Assembly: GCF_900109355.1 (NCBI RefSeq)
Contig: NZ_FOBF01000017.1
Location: 74,174-138,173, forward strand
Source: Nonomuraea pusilla
Lineage (GTDB): Bacteria; Actinomycetota; Actinomycetes; Streptosporangiales; Streptosporangiaceae
Direction: 5' to 3'
DNA length: 64,000 bases
The translations under genes and the position numbers were made by a program. Of this stretch, positions 47,291 to 57,684 are shown in pieces. Below the pieces are notes generated by a model, which saw only the letters and a program-made list of their open reading frames with translations, was not told the origin of the DNA and searched no databases. Numbering within the stretch: the stretch's first letter is position 1; every line of letters starts with the position of its first letter.

Positions 47291-47462
47291 GACGCGCGGA
47301 AGGCCGCCCGGCGCGACGACCCGCCCGCGGACGCGCGAAGGCCGGCGGTCGCCGGGCGTGGCGAGCCGCCCGCGGACGCGCGAAGGCCGGCGGTCGCCGG
47401 GCGCGACGACCCCCCACCGGACGCGCGAAGGCCCCCGCGCCCGGTGGGGGCGGGGGCCTTCG
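47291..47462. repeat. Tandem 45-bp repeats in the 3'-3' spacer before secA
   Basis: Units begin GACGCGCG at 47291, 47330, 47375 and 47420. The two central units are 45 bases and nearly identical (GACGCGCGAAGGCCGGCGG, then TCGCCGGGCG). The first is shorter and the last is replaced by the terminator hairpin. Confidence 0.8.
47426..47462. terminator. Terminator hairpin between the Rv3235-like gene and secA
   Basis: CGAAGGCCCCCGC (47426-47438) and GCGGGGGCCTTCG (47450-47462) form a perfect 13-bp stem, extendable inward. It lies 12 bases past the secA stop, and could work in both directions. Confidence 0.8.
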
Positions 47463-47474
47463 GCGGTGCGAGTC

Positions 47475-50267
<2,793 letters not shown>

Positions 50268-50491
50268 TTTATGTAAAGCTCCTCGCAGGTCTACCCCGGC
50301 GGCGCCGCCAGGAGGAGAGGCCGAGACAAACTTCCCCGTCTGCCATCGTAGGCGGTTCTGCAACCAGACACAGCCACCGTGGCGGCGAGGCCGCCGGGTG
50401 GGTCTGGGACAATGGTGGAAGGCAGAGGGTATGCCGGTTGAGCGCCGGCTCGCTCGAAAAGCGGGATATCCGGCAAAGGAAGGATTTAGTG

Positions 50492-50752
50492 ATGGTTGAG
50501 GGGAAGAAGTCGGAGCAGACGGAGAATCTCGGCAGCCATGGCGGGCGGGCGTCCTCGTGGCTGTCCGTCACGATCATGCTCGCCGGATTCGTCGTGGCCG
50601 GCTTCGGGCTCACCGCCGCCAACTGGACCCTCGTCTGGATCGGCGCCGGAGTGTTCGTCGTGGGCGGCATCCTCGCTCTCGTCTTCGATATCTTCACCGA
50701 CGTGGTGATCGACGCCCCCCGCGCCGGCATGCGCGCGGAAGATCACCGCTGA
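50492..50752 (+). CDS. HGxxPAAW-type small membrane protein
   Basis: 86 residues. The N-terminus is charged, with SHGGRASSWLSVTIMLAGF, a variant of the HGxxPAAW motif in which Pro-Ala-Ala has become Ala-Ser-Ser. Two membrane helices follow (about 28-48 and 50-72). The end FDIFTDVVIDAPRAG is typical. The function is unknown. AAGGAAGGA (50476-50483) lies 8 bases before the ATG. A strong terminator follows the gene. Confidence 0.82.
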   Translation: MVEGKKSEQTENLGSHGGRASSWLSVTIMLAGFVVAGFGLTAANWTLVWIGAGVFVVGGILALVFDIFTDVVIDAPRAGMRAEDHR

Positions 50753-50765
50753 CAGAGGCTTCGAA

Positions 50766-50799
50766 CGGCGGGCACCGGCTTTTCTGTCGGTGCCCGCCG
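50766..50799 (+). terminator. Terminator downstream of the HGxxPAAW gene
   Basis: CGGCGGGCACCG (50766-50777) and CGGTGCCCGCCG (50788-50799) form a perfect 12-bp stem with loop GCTTTTCTGT. It is followed by CTATCTTT, a partial U-tract. It lies 13 bases past the stop. Confidence 0.88.
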
Positions 50800-50866
50800 C
50801 TATCTTTCCCGGCATGCACCGCCGTACCATCACGCGACACGCCGCTCCGCGCCGGGAGTCCTCCAC

Positions 50867-52057
50867 ATGACCGACCTGACGGCCGATGAGGCGCGCCGGG
50901 TGATCCTGCGCGCGCAGGGCCTCCTCGGCGCCGGCCCCCGCCGCGGCGGCGTGCACGCCATGCTGCGCAGGCTCGGGGCCGTGCAGCTCGACACGATCTC
51001 CGTCCTCGCCCGCTCCCACGAGCTCGTCGCCTACGCCAGGCTCGGCGCCGTGGGGCGCGACCAGGTCGAGCGCGCCTACTGGCACGAGCCCGCCAAGAGC
51101 TTCGAGTACTGGTGCCACGCCGCCTGCATCCTGCCCGTCGAGCACTGGCCGCTCTACTCGTTCAGACGGCGGGCCTTCCGCGAGCGCCGCTACCGCTGGC
51201 ACACCGTCCCCGACGGCGTCGACAAGCTGCTCCAGCAGGTACGCGACTCGGGCCCGGTGATGACGTCCGACGTCGGAGGCGCCAAGAACGGCGGCCCGTG
51301 GTGGGACTGGTCAGACTCCAAGATCGGGCTGGAGTGGCTGCTCGACATCGGCGAGCTGGTGTGCACCCGCAGATCGGGCTGGCGGCGGGTCTACGACCTC
51401 GCCGAGCGCGCCGTGCCCGCCGAGCTGCTGGCCGAGGAGCCGTCCGACGAGGAGTGCGTCACCCGGCTGGCCGCCGTCGCCGGGCGCTCGCTCGGCGTGG
51501 CCACCAGAGGCGACCTCATCGACTTCCTGCGGCTCAAGGGCCGCCACGCCGCCCTGCTCGACGAGGCGCTGCTCGGCGGCGCGGCGGGGCTCGTCCCCGT
51601 CACCGTCACCGGCTGGCCCGCAGGGAAGGGCCCGGCCACCGCCTGGGCGCACCCCGAGGCGCTGGAGTCCGAGCCGCGCGGCCGCCACCGCACCACGCTG
51701 GTCTCGCCCTTCGACTCCCTGATCTGGCACCGGGGGCGCACCCAGCGCGTGTTCGGCTTCGCGTACCAGCTGGAGCTGTACGTGCCCAAGCACAAGCGCG
51801 TCCACGGCTACTTCACCATGCCGGTGCTGGCCGGCGGCCGCCTCATCGGCCGCGCCGACCCGGCCCGCGAGGGCGGCACGCTCGTCATCCGACGCCTCAG
51901 CCTCGAACCCGGCCTGTCGCCCGCCAAGTGGGCGGGAGCCCTGCACGACGCCCTGTGGTCAGCGGCCCGGTGGGTGGGCTGCGACTCCGTCCGGGTCGAA
52001 CACACCACCCCGGAAACCCTCGCCCCCCTCCTCTCCACCCCGACCCGCCCCACCTGA
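50867..52057 (+). CDS. AlkX/YcaQ-family DNA glycosylase (HTH_42)
   Basis: 396 residues, three tandem winged-helix folds. The catalytic-loop motif AVQLDTISVLARSHELVAYARLG carries Gln40-x-Asp42, the QxD form of E. coli YcaQ/AlkX, which removes alkylated and crosslinked bases. The QxQ form belongs to AlkZ. Other family stretches include EYWCHAACILPVEHWPLYSFRRR, VSPFDSLIWHRGRTQRVFGFAYQLE and HKRVHGYFTMPVLAGG. GGGAG precedes the ATG. Such enzymes often protect producers of genotoxic natural products, but no biosynthetic cluster is seen here. Confidence 0.9.
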   Translation: MTDLTADEARRVILRAQGLLGAGPRRGGVHAMLRRLGAVQLDTISVLARSHELVAYARLGAVGRDQVERAYWHEPAKSFEYWCHAACILPVEHWPLYSFRRRAFRERRYRWHTVPDGVDKLLQQVRDSGPVMTSDVGGAKNGGPWWDWSDSKIGLEWLLDIGELVCTRRSGWRRVYDLAERAVPAELLAEEPSDEECVTRLAAVAGRSLGVATRGDLIDFLRLKGRHAALLDEALLGGAAGLVPVTVTGWPAGKGPATAWAHPEALESEPRGRHRTTLVSPFDSLIWHRGRTQRVFGFAYQLELYVPKHKRVHGYFTMPVLAGGRLIGRADPAREGGTLVIRRLSLEPGLSPAKWAGALHDALWSAARWVGCDSVRVEHTTPETLAPLLSTPTRPT

Positions 52058-52949
52058 CCCACGGCGGCCGCCCCCGTCCGCCCCGCCGACGTGAAGGGCT
52101 CCGTCACCACGACAGGTCCGAGCTCCGCTCCGGACGGCCCGGCCCACAAGGCGCCCCAGCGCCTCCGAGAGGCCGGGCAGCCCGTCCGGGCACCCTCGGG
52201 CGGCGGAAGGCCGCGTCAGCGGCTCCTGGACGAGCAGAAGGCGGACGGGCACCCCGAGACGTCGGAGCGGCCGAGAGGCCTGCGCAGAACCGTGCCACGC
52301 GGGATGACCGAGGCGCACCAAGCGCCGGCACGGAGACGGGCCGACGCCCCCCCGCTGGTGACGGACGTCGACGAAGCCCCGGCACGGAGACGCACCGGGC
52401 ACCGCACGGGGATGCCCGAGGTGCACCAAGCGACGGGGATGCCCGAGGTGCACCAAGCGCCAGTGCGGAGACGGGCCGGGTGTCCCCACGGGAGTGCCCG
52501 AGGTGGACCAAAGGCCAGTGCGGAGATGAGCCGGCACCGCTCCGCGGCGGCGAGGGAGGTGGGCCGGGGCGGAGGCCTGGCCGGGGCCTTGAGAGGGCCG
52601 AAGGCGGGCCCAGCGCCGTTCCGGGTCCCGCGGAGGCGGCTCGGCTCCCAGTGCTCCAGGAAGCCCGATCCCGGTCTCGGGGAGGCGGGCTCGGCTCCCA
52701 GTGCTCCAGGAAGTCCGTTCCTGCCTTTCATAGGAGGCGGGCGCGGCCGCTTCGAGGCGGCGGGGAGCCAGGCTGGCGGCGTTCGGACGAAGGCCGCGTC
52801 AGGGGCGGCGTCAGCGGCGTTCGGACGGAGGCCGTGCCGGGGGCGGCGTCGGCGGCGTTCGGACGAAGGCTGTGCCGGGGGTGGCGTCAGCGGTGTCTTC
52901 GGGTGGGAGGTGAGGGGCCCGGCGCCGGGGCGCCGGGCGGGAGGGAAGG
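52058..52949. repeat. Non-coding island of several imperfect tandem repeat families
   Basis: 892 bases with no supported gene. Three families are visible. (a) GATGCCCGAGGTGCACCAAG with CGGAGACGGGCCG, about five copies at 52301-52535. (b) GGCTCCCAGTGCTCCAGGAAG, two copies 49 bases apart at 52632-52670 and 52681-52715. (c) GCGGCGTTCGGACGAAGGC in 38-base steps at 52776, 52814, 52852 and a decayed copy at 52890. The repeats continue through all frames with different residues, which argues against coding. Confidence 0.75.
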
Positions 52950-53648
52950 TCAGGTGATCTCCAGCATGCGCTCCCGTACGGCGTAGACCACCGCTTCCAT
53001 GCGGGAGTGGAGCTGGAGTTTGTCCAGGATGTTCCGGACGTGGTTCTTCACGGTGTTCTCGGAGATGAACAGCTGCTTGGCGATCTCGCGGTTGTTCATC
53101 CCCTTGGCGACCAGCCGGAGCACTTCCATCTCACGGTCGGTCAGGCGGGGCACCGGCAGCTGGGGTGGCCGCTCGGCCTCCTTGCGGCTCATGGTGGCGA
53201 ACTCGCTGATGAGTTTGGCCGCCATGGCCGGGTTGATTAACGACTGGCCTTCGTGGACGCCGCGCACCGCCGCCGGGACGTCGTTGATCTGGACGTCCTT
53301 CAGCAGGTAGCCGGTGGCGCCGGCCTTGATGGCCTCGAAGAGGTCCTCCTCCTCGTCGCTCACCGTCAGCATGATGATGCGGGTGCTGGGGACCGAGGCC
53401 CTGATGCTCTTGGTGGCCTCGATGCCGTCCTGCCGCGGCATGCGGACGTCCATGAGCGCGACGTCGGGCATGAGGCGGTCCGCCAGTTCGACCGCCTCCT
53501 GCCCGTCGCTCGCCTCACCGACCACCTCGATGTCGGGCTCCGCGGCCAGCGCCAGCGCGAGGCTCCGCCTGATCAGCTCGTGGTCGTCCACGATCAGCAC
53601 GCGGATCGGCTCGCCCGCGGACGGACGGGCCTCGCCGGACTCGGTCAC
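52950..53648 (-). CDS. NarL/LuxR-family response regulator
   Basis: 232 residues. Receiver domain about 15-130, with Asp21-Asp22 (LIVDDHEL), phospho-acceptor Asp67 (VALMDVRMPRQDG), Thr in MLTVSDEE and Lys in YLLKDVQ. The LuxR-type HTH (about 165-225) has LTDREMEVLRLVAKGMNNREIAKQLFISENTVKNHVRNIL. No cognate kinase is adjacent. GTG 53648 has GAGGAGG five bases upstream; the longer frame adds an Arg/Ser-rich non-family lead. It lies between hpf and the repeat island. Confidence 0.92.
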   Translation of the reverse strand: MTESGEARPSAGEPIRVLIVDDHELIRRSLALALAAEPDIEVVGEASDGQEAVELADRLMPDVALMDVRMPRQDGIEATKSIRASVPSTRIIMLTVSDEEEDLFEAIKAGATGYLLKDVQINDVPAAVRGVHEGQSLINPAMAAKLISEFATMSRKEAERPPQLPVPRLTDREMEVLRLVAKGMNNREIAKQLFISENTVKNHVRNILDKLQLHSRMEAVVYAVRERMLEIT

Positions 53649-53819
53649 GGGGCCTCCTCGGTCCGCCGCGCGACTGCCTTTCCCTCGCTTCGCTCGCTCA
53701 TCTGAACCTGACTGAGCTCGCTCACGTCTCCTCCTCGTCGGGGGGCCAGAGCCGTTGGACCGCCATGATGGCACGGGTGCCGCGGTTCGCGGGTGGTCGA
53801 GAAGATCTTTGTCGCGCGA

Positions 53820-54488
53820 TCAGGGCTCTATGAGCCGCAACACGCCGTAGTTGTACCCGCGTCTGGCGTAGACCACGCTCGGGAGCCCGCTCTCCTTGTC
53901 ACGGAACAGATAGAAGTCGTGTCCGACCAGTTCCATCTCGAGAAGGGCCTGGTCGATGGTCATGGGTTCCGCCCTGTGGAACTTCTCTCGCACGATGAGC
54001 GGACCCTCGCCGTCCATCTCGATCGGGACGATGTCGTCGTAGAGCCTGTCGCTCGGCAGTTCGTCCTCGTCCTGCTCGGCCTCGGCGCGCTCGGGGACGA
54101 CCTTCGCCGGCTGCGGCGAGATGTCGGCGAGGTCGGGGAGCGTCGCGGTGAGCTCCGCCACCGAGGGCGGGCAGTGGTTGCCGTGGTGGACCTTGCGCCG
54201 GTCCGCCAGGCGCCTGAGGCGGCCCTCCAGCTTGTCGAGGGCGAGGTCGAGGGCTGCGAAGCGGTCGTCGGCCGACGCTTCCGCGCGGATGGCGGGCCCA
54301 CGGGAGTGGATGGTCAGCTCGACGCGTTCGCGCTGGTCGGCGAGCCGCGGGTTGCGTTCCTTGGAGACCTCCACGTCGACTCGGATGAGTTTGTTGTCGA
54401 GACGTTCGATTCTGGCCAGCTTGGTCGTCACGTGGTCACGGAACCGATCACTCACACCTGTGTGCCGGCCCTTGACGATGATGTCCAT
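53820..54488 (-). CDS. hpf: Ribosome hibernation promoting factor, long form
   Basis: 222 residues. The N-terminal HPF/YfiA fold (about 1-105) has MDIIVKGRHTGVSDRFRDHV, VEVSKERNPRLAD and FAALDLALDKLEGRLRR. An acidic linker (120-160, EAEQDEDELPSDR) leads to the C-terminal dimerisation domain (165-222) with MTIDQALLEMELVGHDFYLFRD and VVYARRGYNYGVLRLIEP. Long HPF joins two ribosomes into 100S dimers during stress. GAAGGGGGG precedes the ATG. Confidence 0.95.
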   Translation of the reverse strand: MDIIVKGRHTGVSDRFRDHVTTKLARIERLDNKLIRVDVEVSKERNPRLADQRERVELTIHSRGPAIRAEASADDRFAALDLALDKLEGRLRRLADRRKVHHGNHCPPSVAELTATLPDLADISPQPAKVVPERAEAEQDEDELPSDRLYDDIVPIEMDGEGPLIVREKFHRAEPMTIDQALLEMELVGHDFYLFRDKESGLPSVVYARRGYNYGVLRLIEP

Positions 54489-55113
54489 GCAACAGCCCCC
54501 CTTCGTCTAACGACTGAGCAAGAGCGCCAGATGACGTTCCTCCCGGATGGGGTTGTCTGTCCGCCTTTCTGTCACCGCTACCCGCTTCCGGGACGTCGTC
54601 ACCGGGACTCTGAACGGCACCCGCCCGGCCGACCTGGTCTTCGACCCCACATCCGCCTGCTGAGGGTTTCGCAGCTCTGTCGCCACTACTGCCCTTCTCT
54701 TCTGACGAGGGACATCTGGACCCTCGGGAAGGCAGGACTTACCCCTAAGCCGCACCGTGATCGGTCGACAAAGAGTCGCCTTACGTGGACCGTTTTGCCT
54801 GCGGCTGGCATCGGCTAGCAGAGCCGGGGACCCCGACCCTGCGCAACCACGGACCCGAACGGGTGCCATGTCAGAACGCTATCCGCATCCAGGGCGAATG
54901 TCAGCCGCACGGCCGCCGGAAGGATCACTTTCCGTGATTTTCCGGTGGGTGGGTGATCTTCGTTGGCCCCCGGTTTAACCGCTGCGCCCGGATTATGGTC
55001 GGCCCGTTACCGGCCCCTGAGCAGCGGCGCCGCGTGTCCCAGCGGACGGGCACGGGACGTTCCTGCGAGCATCGGAGGGGCGTGTCGTCGACAGAAGGTC
55101 ACCGTAATGCTTT
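54489..55113. other. Long spacer upstream of hpf
   Basis: 625 bases between the comF-like stop and the hpf start, same strand. No ORF here has family features or a convincing ribosome binding site. Base composition is less GC-rich than the neighbouring genes, fitting a regulatory region. It may contain the hpf promoter(s) and an extended leader. No known riboswitch core was recognised. Confidence 0.6.
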
Positions 55114-55815
55114 TCAAGATCTTCGGCGTGTCGCGGCCACGGTGACGGCGAGCGCGACGTCGGTTCCCGCCGCGCGCAGCGCCCTCGCCGCCTCGGCGAG
55201 GGTGGCGCCGGTGGTGACGATGTCGTCCACGACGAGCACAGGGCCCGCTGGACGGGTTCTCGCGGCCGGGGAGAGGCGGAGTGCCCCGTCGAGGTTCGCG
55301 GCCCGCTGGGCGCGGCTCAGGCCCGCCTGGTCGGCCACCCGGCGGGACTGCCCCAGCGCGGGCCAGACGCCGGCGGGCAGGCCGAGGGCCCGCAGGTCTC
55401 GTGCGGCCAGGGTCGCGAGCCTGCCGACCGGGTCGTGGCCGCGCGAGCGCAGGCTGCGCCGCGCGCTCGGGACGGGCACCAGGGTGAGCGCTCCGCCCGC
55501 GAGACCCGTGCGGGTGACGGCGGTGAGCACGGCGTAGGCGAGGAGCGTGCCGAGCGCTCCGGCCAGCGCGGTTGCTCCCCGCTCCTTGTACGCGACCACG
55601 GCCCGGCGCACGCCCCCTTCGTACGATGCCGCCGCCCAGCACTCGGGCAGCCCGGCAGGGCGGGGCCGGGGCGTGCGCGCGGCCGGGGTGGCGGCCATGG
55701 CTCCCAGGCAGCCCTCGCACAGGCCCGCCCCCGCGCCGCCGCACCCGGCACAGGACTGGGGCAGCAGAAGATCCAGCACTCCGCTCAGCACGCCGCCCAG
55801 GATGCCGGGCCGCAC
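55114..55815 (-). CDS. ComF-family phosphoribosyltransferase-like protein
   Basis: 233 residues. An N-terminal zinc ribbon has LLPQSCAGCGGAGAGLCEGCLG (CxxC...CxxC). The C-terminal PRTase fold has the PRPP-loop VLVVDDIVTTGATLAEAARAL and upstream RSRGHDPVGRLA, with LGQSRRVADQAGLSRAQRAANL. Relatives act in DNA uptake or nucleotide-linked roles; the true reaction is unknown. The gene lies after lpqB, as in other actinobacteria. It starts with GTG. Confidence 0.92.
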   Translation of the reverse strand: MRPGILGGVLSGVLDLLLPQSCAGCGGAGAGLCEGCLGAMAATPAARTPRPRPAGLPECWAAASYEGGVRRAVVAYKERGATALAGALGTLLAYAVLTAVTRTGLAGGALTLVPVPSARRSLRSRGHDPVGRLATLAARDLRALGLPAGVWPALGQSRRVADQAGLSRAQRAANLDGALRLSPAARTRPAGPVLVVDDIVTTGATLAEAARALRAAGTDVALAVTVAATRRRS

Positions 55816-55953
55816 CGACAGTCCGTCCCAGGAGCCGTCAGGAGCAGCAGGCCGGGCGCGGCAGGCGGACGGGACGGCCCTCAGGAGGAACTGGGCGGCG
55901 GCTCGGGGGAACCGGGACCCCGGCGAGGCGTACGAGAGGGCCGAGGGGCGGGT

Positions 55954-57684
55954 TCAGCTGAGGGGGAAGAGGGGGCGGGTGGCCTCCAGTCTGGCGGTCC
56001 AGCTCTGGTGGTCCTGGTTGAGCTCCAGGATCTGGGTGCCCTTGTCGGTGTCGGCCGCGGCGAGGATGCGCTCGCCCAGCGCCGCCAGGTAGGTCAGCTT
56101 GTCCTTCAGCGGGAGCTGCACGGTCTCGCCGTCGCCGACGTTGATCTCCCTGAGGCTCTGGCCCGCCTTGCTCTTGACGAGGACGAGCACGTGCTCCCCG
56201 TCGCCCCACGCGATGTCGAGGATCTCGCCGCCCACCTCCACCGTGGTCAGGAGGTGGAAGTTGGCCAGCATGTAGCCCGCCGCTCCCCCGGTCAGCGCGC
56301 CGACCTGGACGGTGTTCCTGCCCGTCATCACCGCGACCCTGACGCCGTCCCTGGCGATCCTGAGCTGGGTGACGTCCAGGCCCTGGAGCTTGGGGGCGGC
56401 GACGCGCTCGGGGCCGCGCCCCGACTGCGGGTCGTAGCGCAGGACGACGCCGTTCTTGCGGTCGTACGTCCACAGGGAGCCGTCGCGGTGCCAGGTGGGC
56501 GGGGTGAGCTTGTCGGGGTCGCCCTGGATCACCTGCTGCCAGCGGCCCTCCTGGGTGAGCGTGGTGATGGAGATGCCGGTGGAGGTCATGGCGGCGACGA
56601 GCCCGCTGGTCTGCTTGGCCAGGGCGAAGTAGCGGAAGCCGGGGTTCGGCTGCCCGGCGGCGCCGGGCACGGTGACCCCGGAGCCGTCGTCGGTCAGGAC
56701 GTGCAGCGCGCCTTCCCTGTCGGTGTAGAACGGCGTGTTGCCGCCGTTGTCGGTCCAGCCCTGGTCGAGGTCACGGTCGGCGGAGGCGAACGGCTCGCCG
56801 TTCACCTGCACCTCGATGGTGCGGCCGATGGCCATGCCGTTCTTGTTGAGGCTCAGCTTGAGCTGGGCCATCAGGGCGTCGGGCTTGGTCAGGTAGAGCG
56901 GGCCGGACAGGCTGATGACGACGCGGTCCTCCTCGCCGACGCGCACCGAGTCGACCTTGGTGCCGGGCGGGAAGCCGGTGGTGACGGCGCCGCGCAGCCC
57001 GGCGCTGGGCTCCTTGAGCAGGCGTTCGACGATGGTTCTGGCGAAGCTCTCGGTGGGCCTGACGCGCAGCCAGACCCGGTCGACGACGAGGCGGTCCTGG
57101 CTGACGCCGTTGAGGTAGTACAGGTTCGTGCCGCGGTAGGCGCGGGCGACGTCGGAGCTGGTGAGCAGCAGCCCGTCGGGCAGCTTGTCGACCCGGTAGC
57201 CCTTGTCGGTCTTGACCAGTGTGAAGTCCTTCTCGGGGGCGGGGCCGGGCGAGGGCACGTAGGCGTCGTCGTCGCCGATCGTGGCGATCTGGCGGGCCTT
57301 GATGCTGACCTTCCGCTCCTCGCCGGCGTCGGCCTCGCGGTCGTCGGCGTACGTCACCTGGAAGGCGTCGTCGATCACGGTGACCGTGCCGGTGGGCTTC
57401 CAGGCGGCCCTGGCCTCGGGCGTGAGGTACAGCGGCAGGGTGGCGGGGTCGTCGTCGTACGCCGCCATGGCGGCCTGCAGGCCCCTGACGACCTGCTCGG
57501 CGTCCCAGGTGGGCTGGGGCGGCGTGGCGATCATGCGCTGGAACGGCTTGCTCAGCGGGTCGCCGCCTCCGGCGTCGTTGACGATGGACGGGCCGCCCAC
57601 GGGGATCACCGCGCAGCCCGACCCGGCGCAGGCGACGGCCGCGGCCACGGCGAGGCGGACGCCGAGCCGCCTAGCCCTCGTCAT
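55954..57684 (-). CDS. lpqB: Lipoprotein LpqB, partner of the MtrAB two-component system
   Basis: 576 residues. Lipobox with AGSGC (Cys24), then the GerMN-like domain (about 200-320, FARTIVERLLKEPSAGLRGAV, TGFPPGTKVDSVRVGEEDRVVI) and a beta-propeller-like C-terminal half (about 330-575). LpqB is known to interact with the MtrB sensor and to tune its signalling. It overlaps the mtrB stop by 14 bases, so the two are coupled. Confidence 0.95.
   Translation of the reverse strand: MTRARRLGVRLAVAAAVACAGSGCAVIPVGGPSIVNDAGGGDPLSKPFQRMIATPPQPTWDAEQVVRGLQAAMAAYDDDPATLPLYLTPEARAAWKPTGTVTVIDDAFQVTYADDREADAGEERKVSIKARQIATIGDDDAYVPSPGPAPEKDFTLVKTDKGYRVDKLPDGLLLTSSDVARAYRGTNLYYLNGVSQDRLVVDRVWLRVRPTESFARTIVERLLKEPSAGLRGAVTTGFPPGTKVDSVRVGEEDRVVISLSGPLYLTKPDALMAQLKLSLNKNGMAIGRTIEVQVNGEPFASADRDLDQGWTDNGGNTPFYTDREGALHVLTDDGSGVTVPGAAGQPNPGFRYFALAKQTSGLVAAMTSTGISITTLTQEGRWQQVIQGDPDKLTPPTWHRDGSLWTYDRKNGVVLRYDPQSGRGPERVAAPKLQGLDVTQLRIARDGVRVAVMTGRNTVQVGALTGGAAGYMLANFHLLTTVEVGGEILDIAWGDGEHVLVLVKSKAGQSLREINVGDGETVQLPLKDKLTYLAALGERILAAADTDKGTQILELNQDHQSWTARLEATRPLFPLS

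Noticed and set aside
52091..52957. 288-codon ORF in the repeat island
   Set aside because: Residues are Arg/Gly/Ala-rich, the repeats translate in different frames, and no ribosome binding site is seen.
54489..55113. Cyclic-di-AMP or other riboswitch upstream of hpf
   Set aside because: Looked for conserved riboswitch cores by eye and found none.
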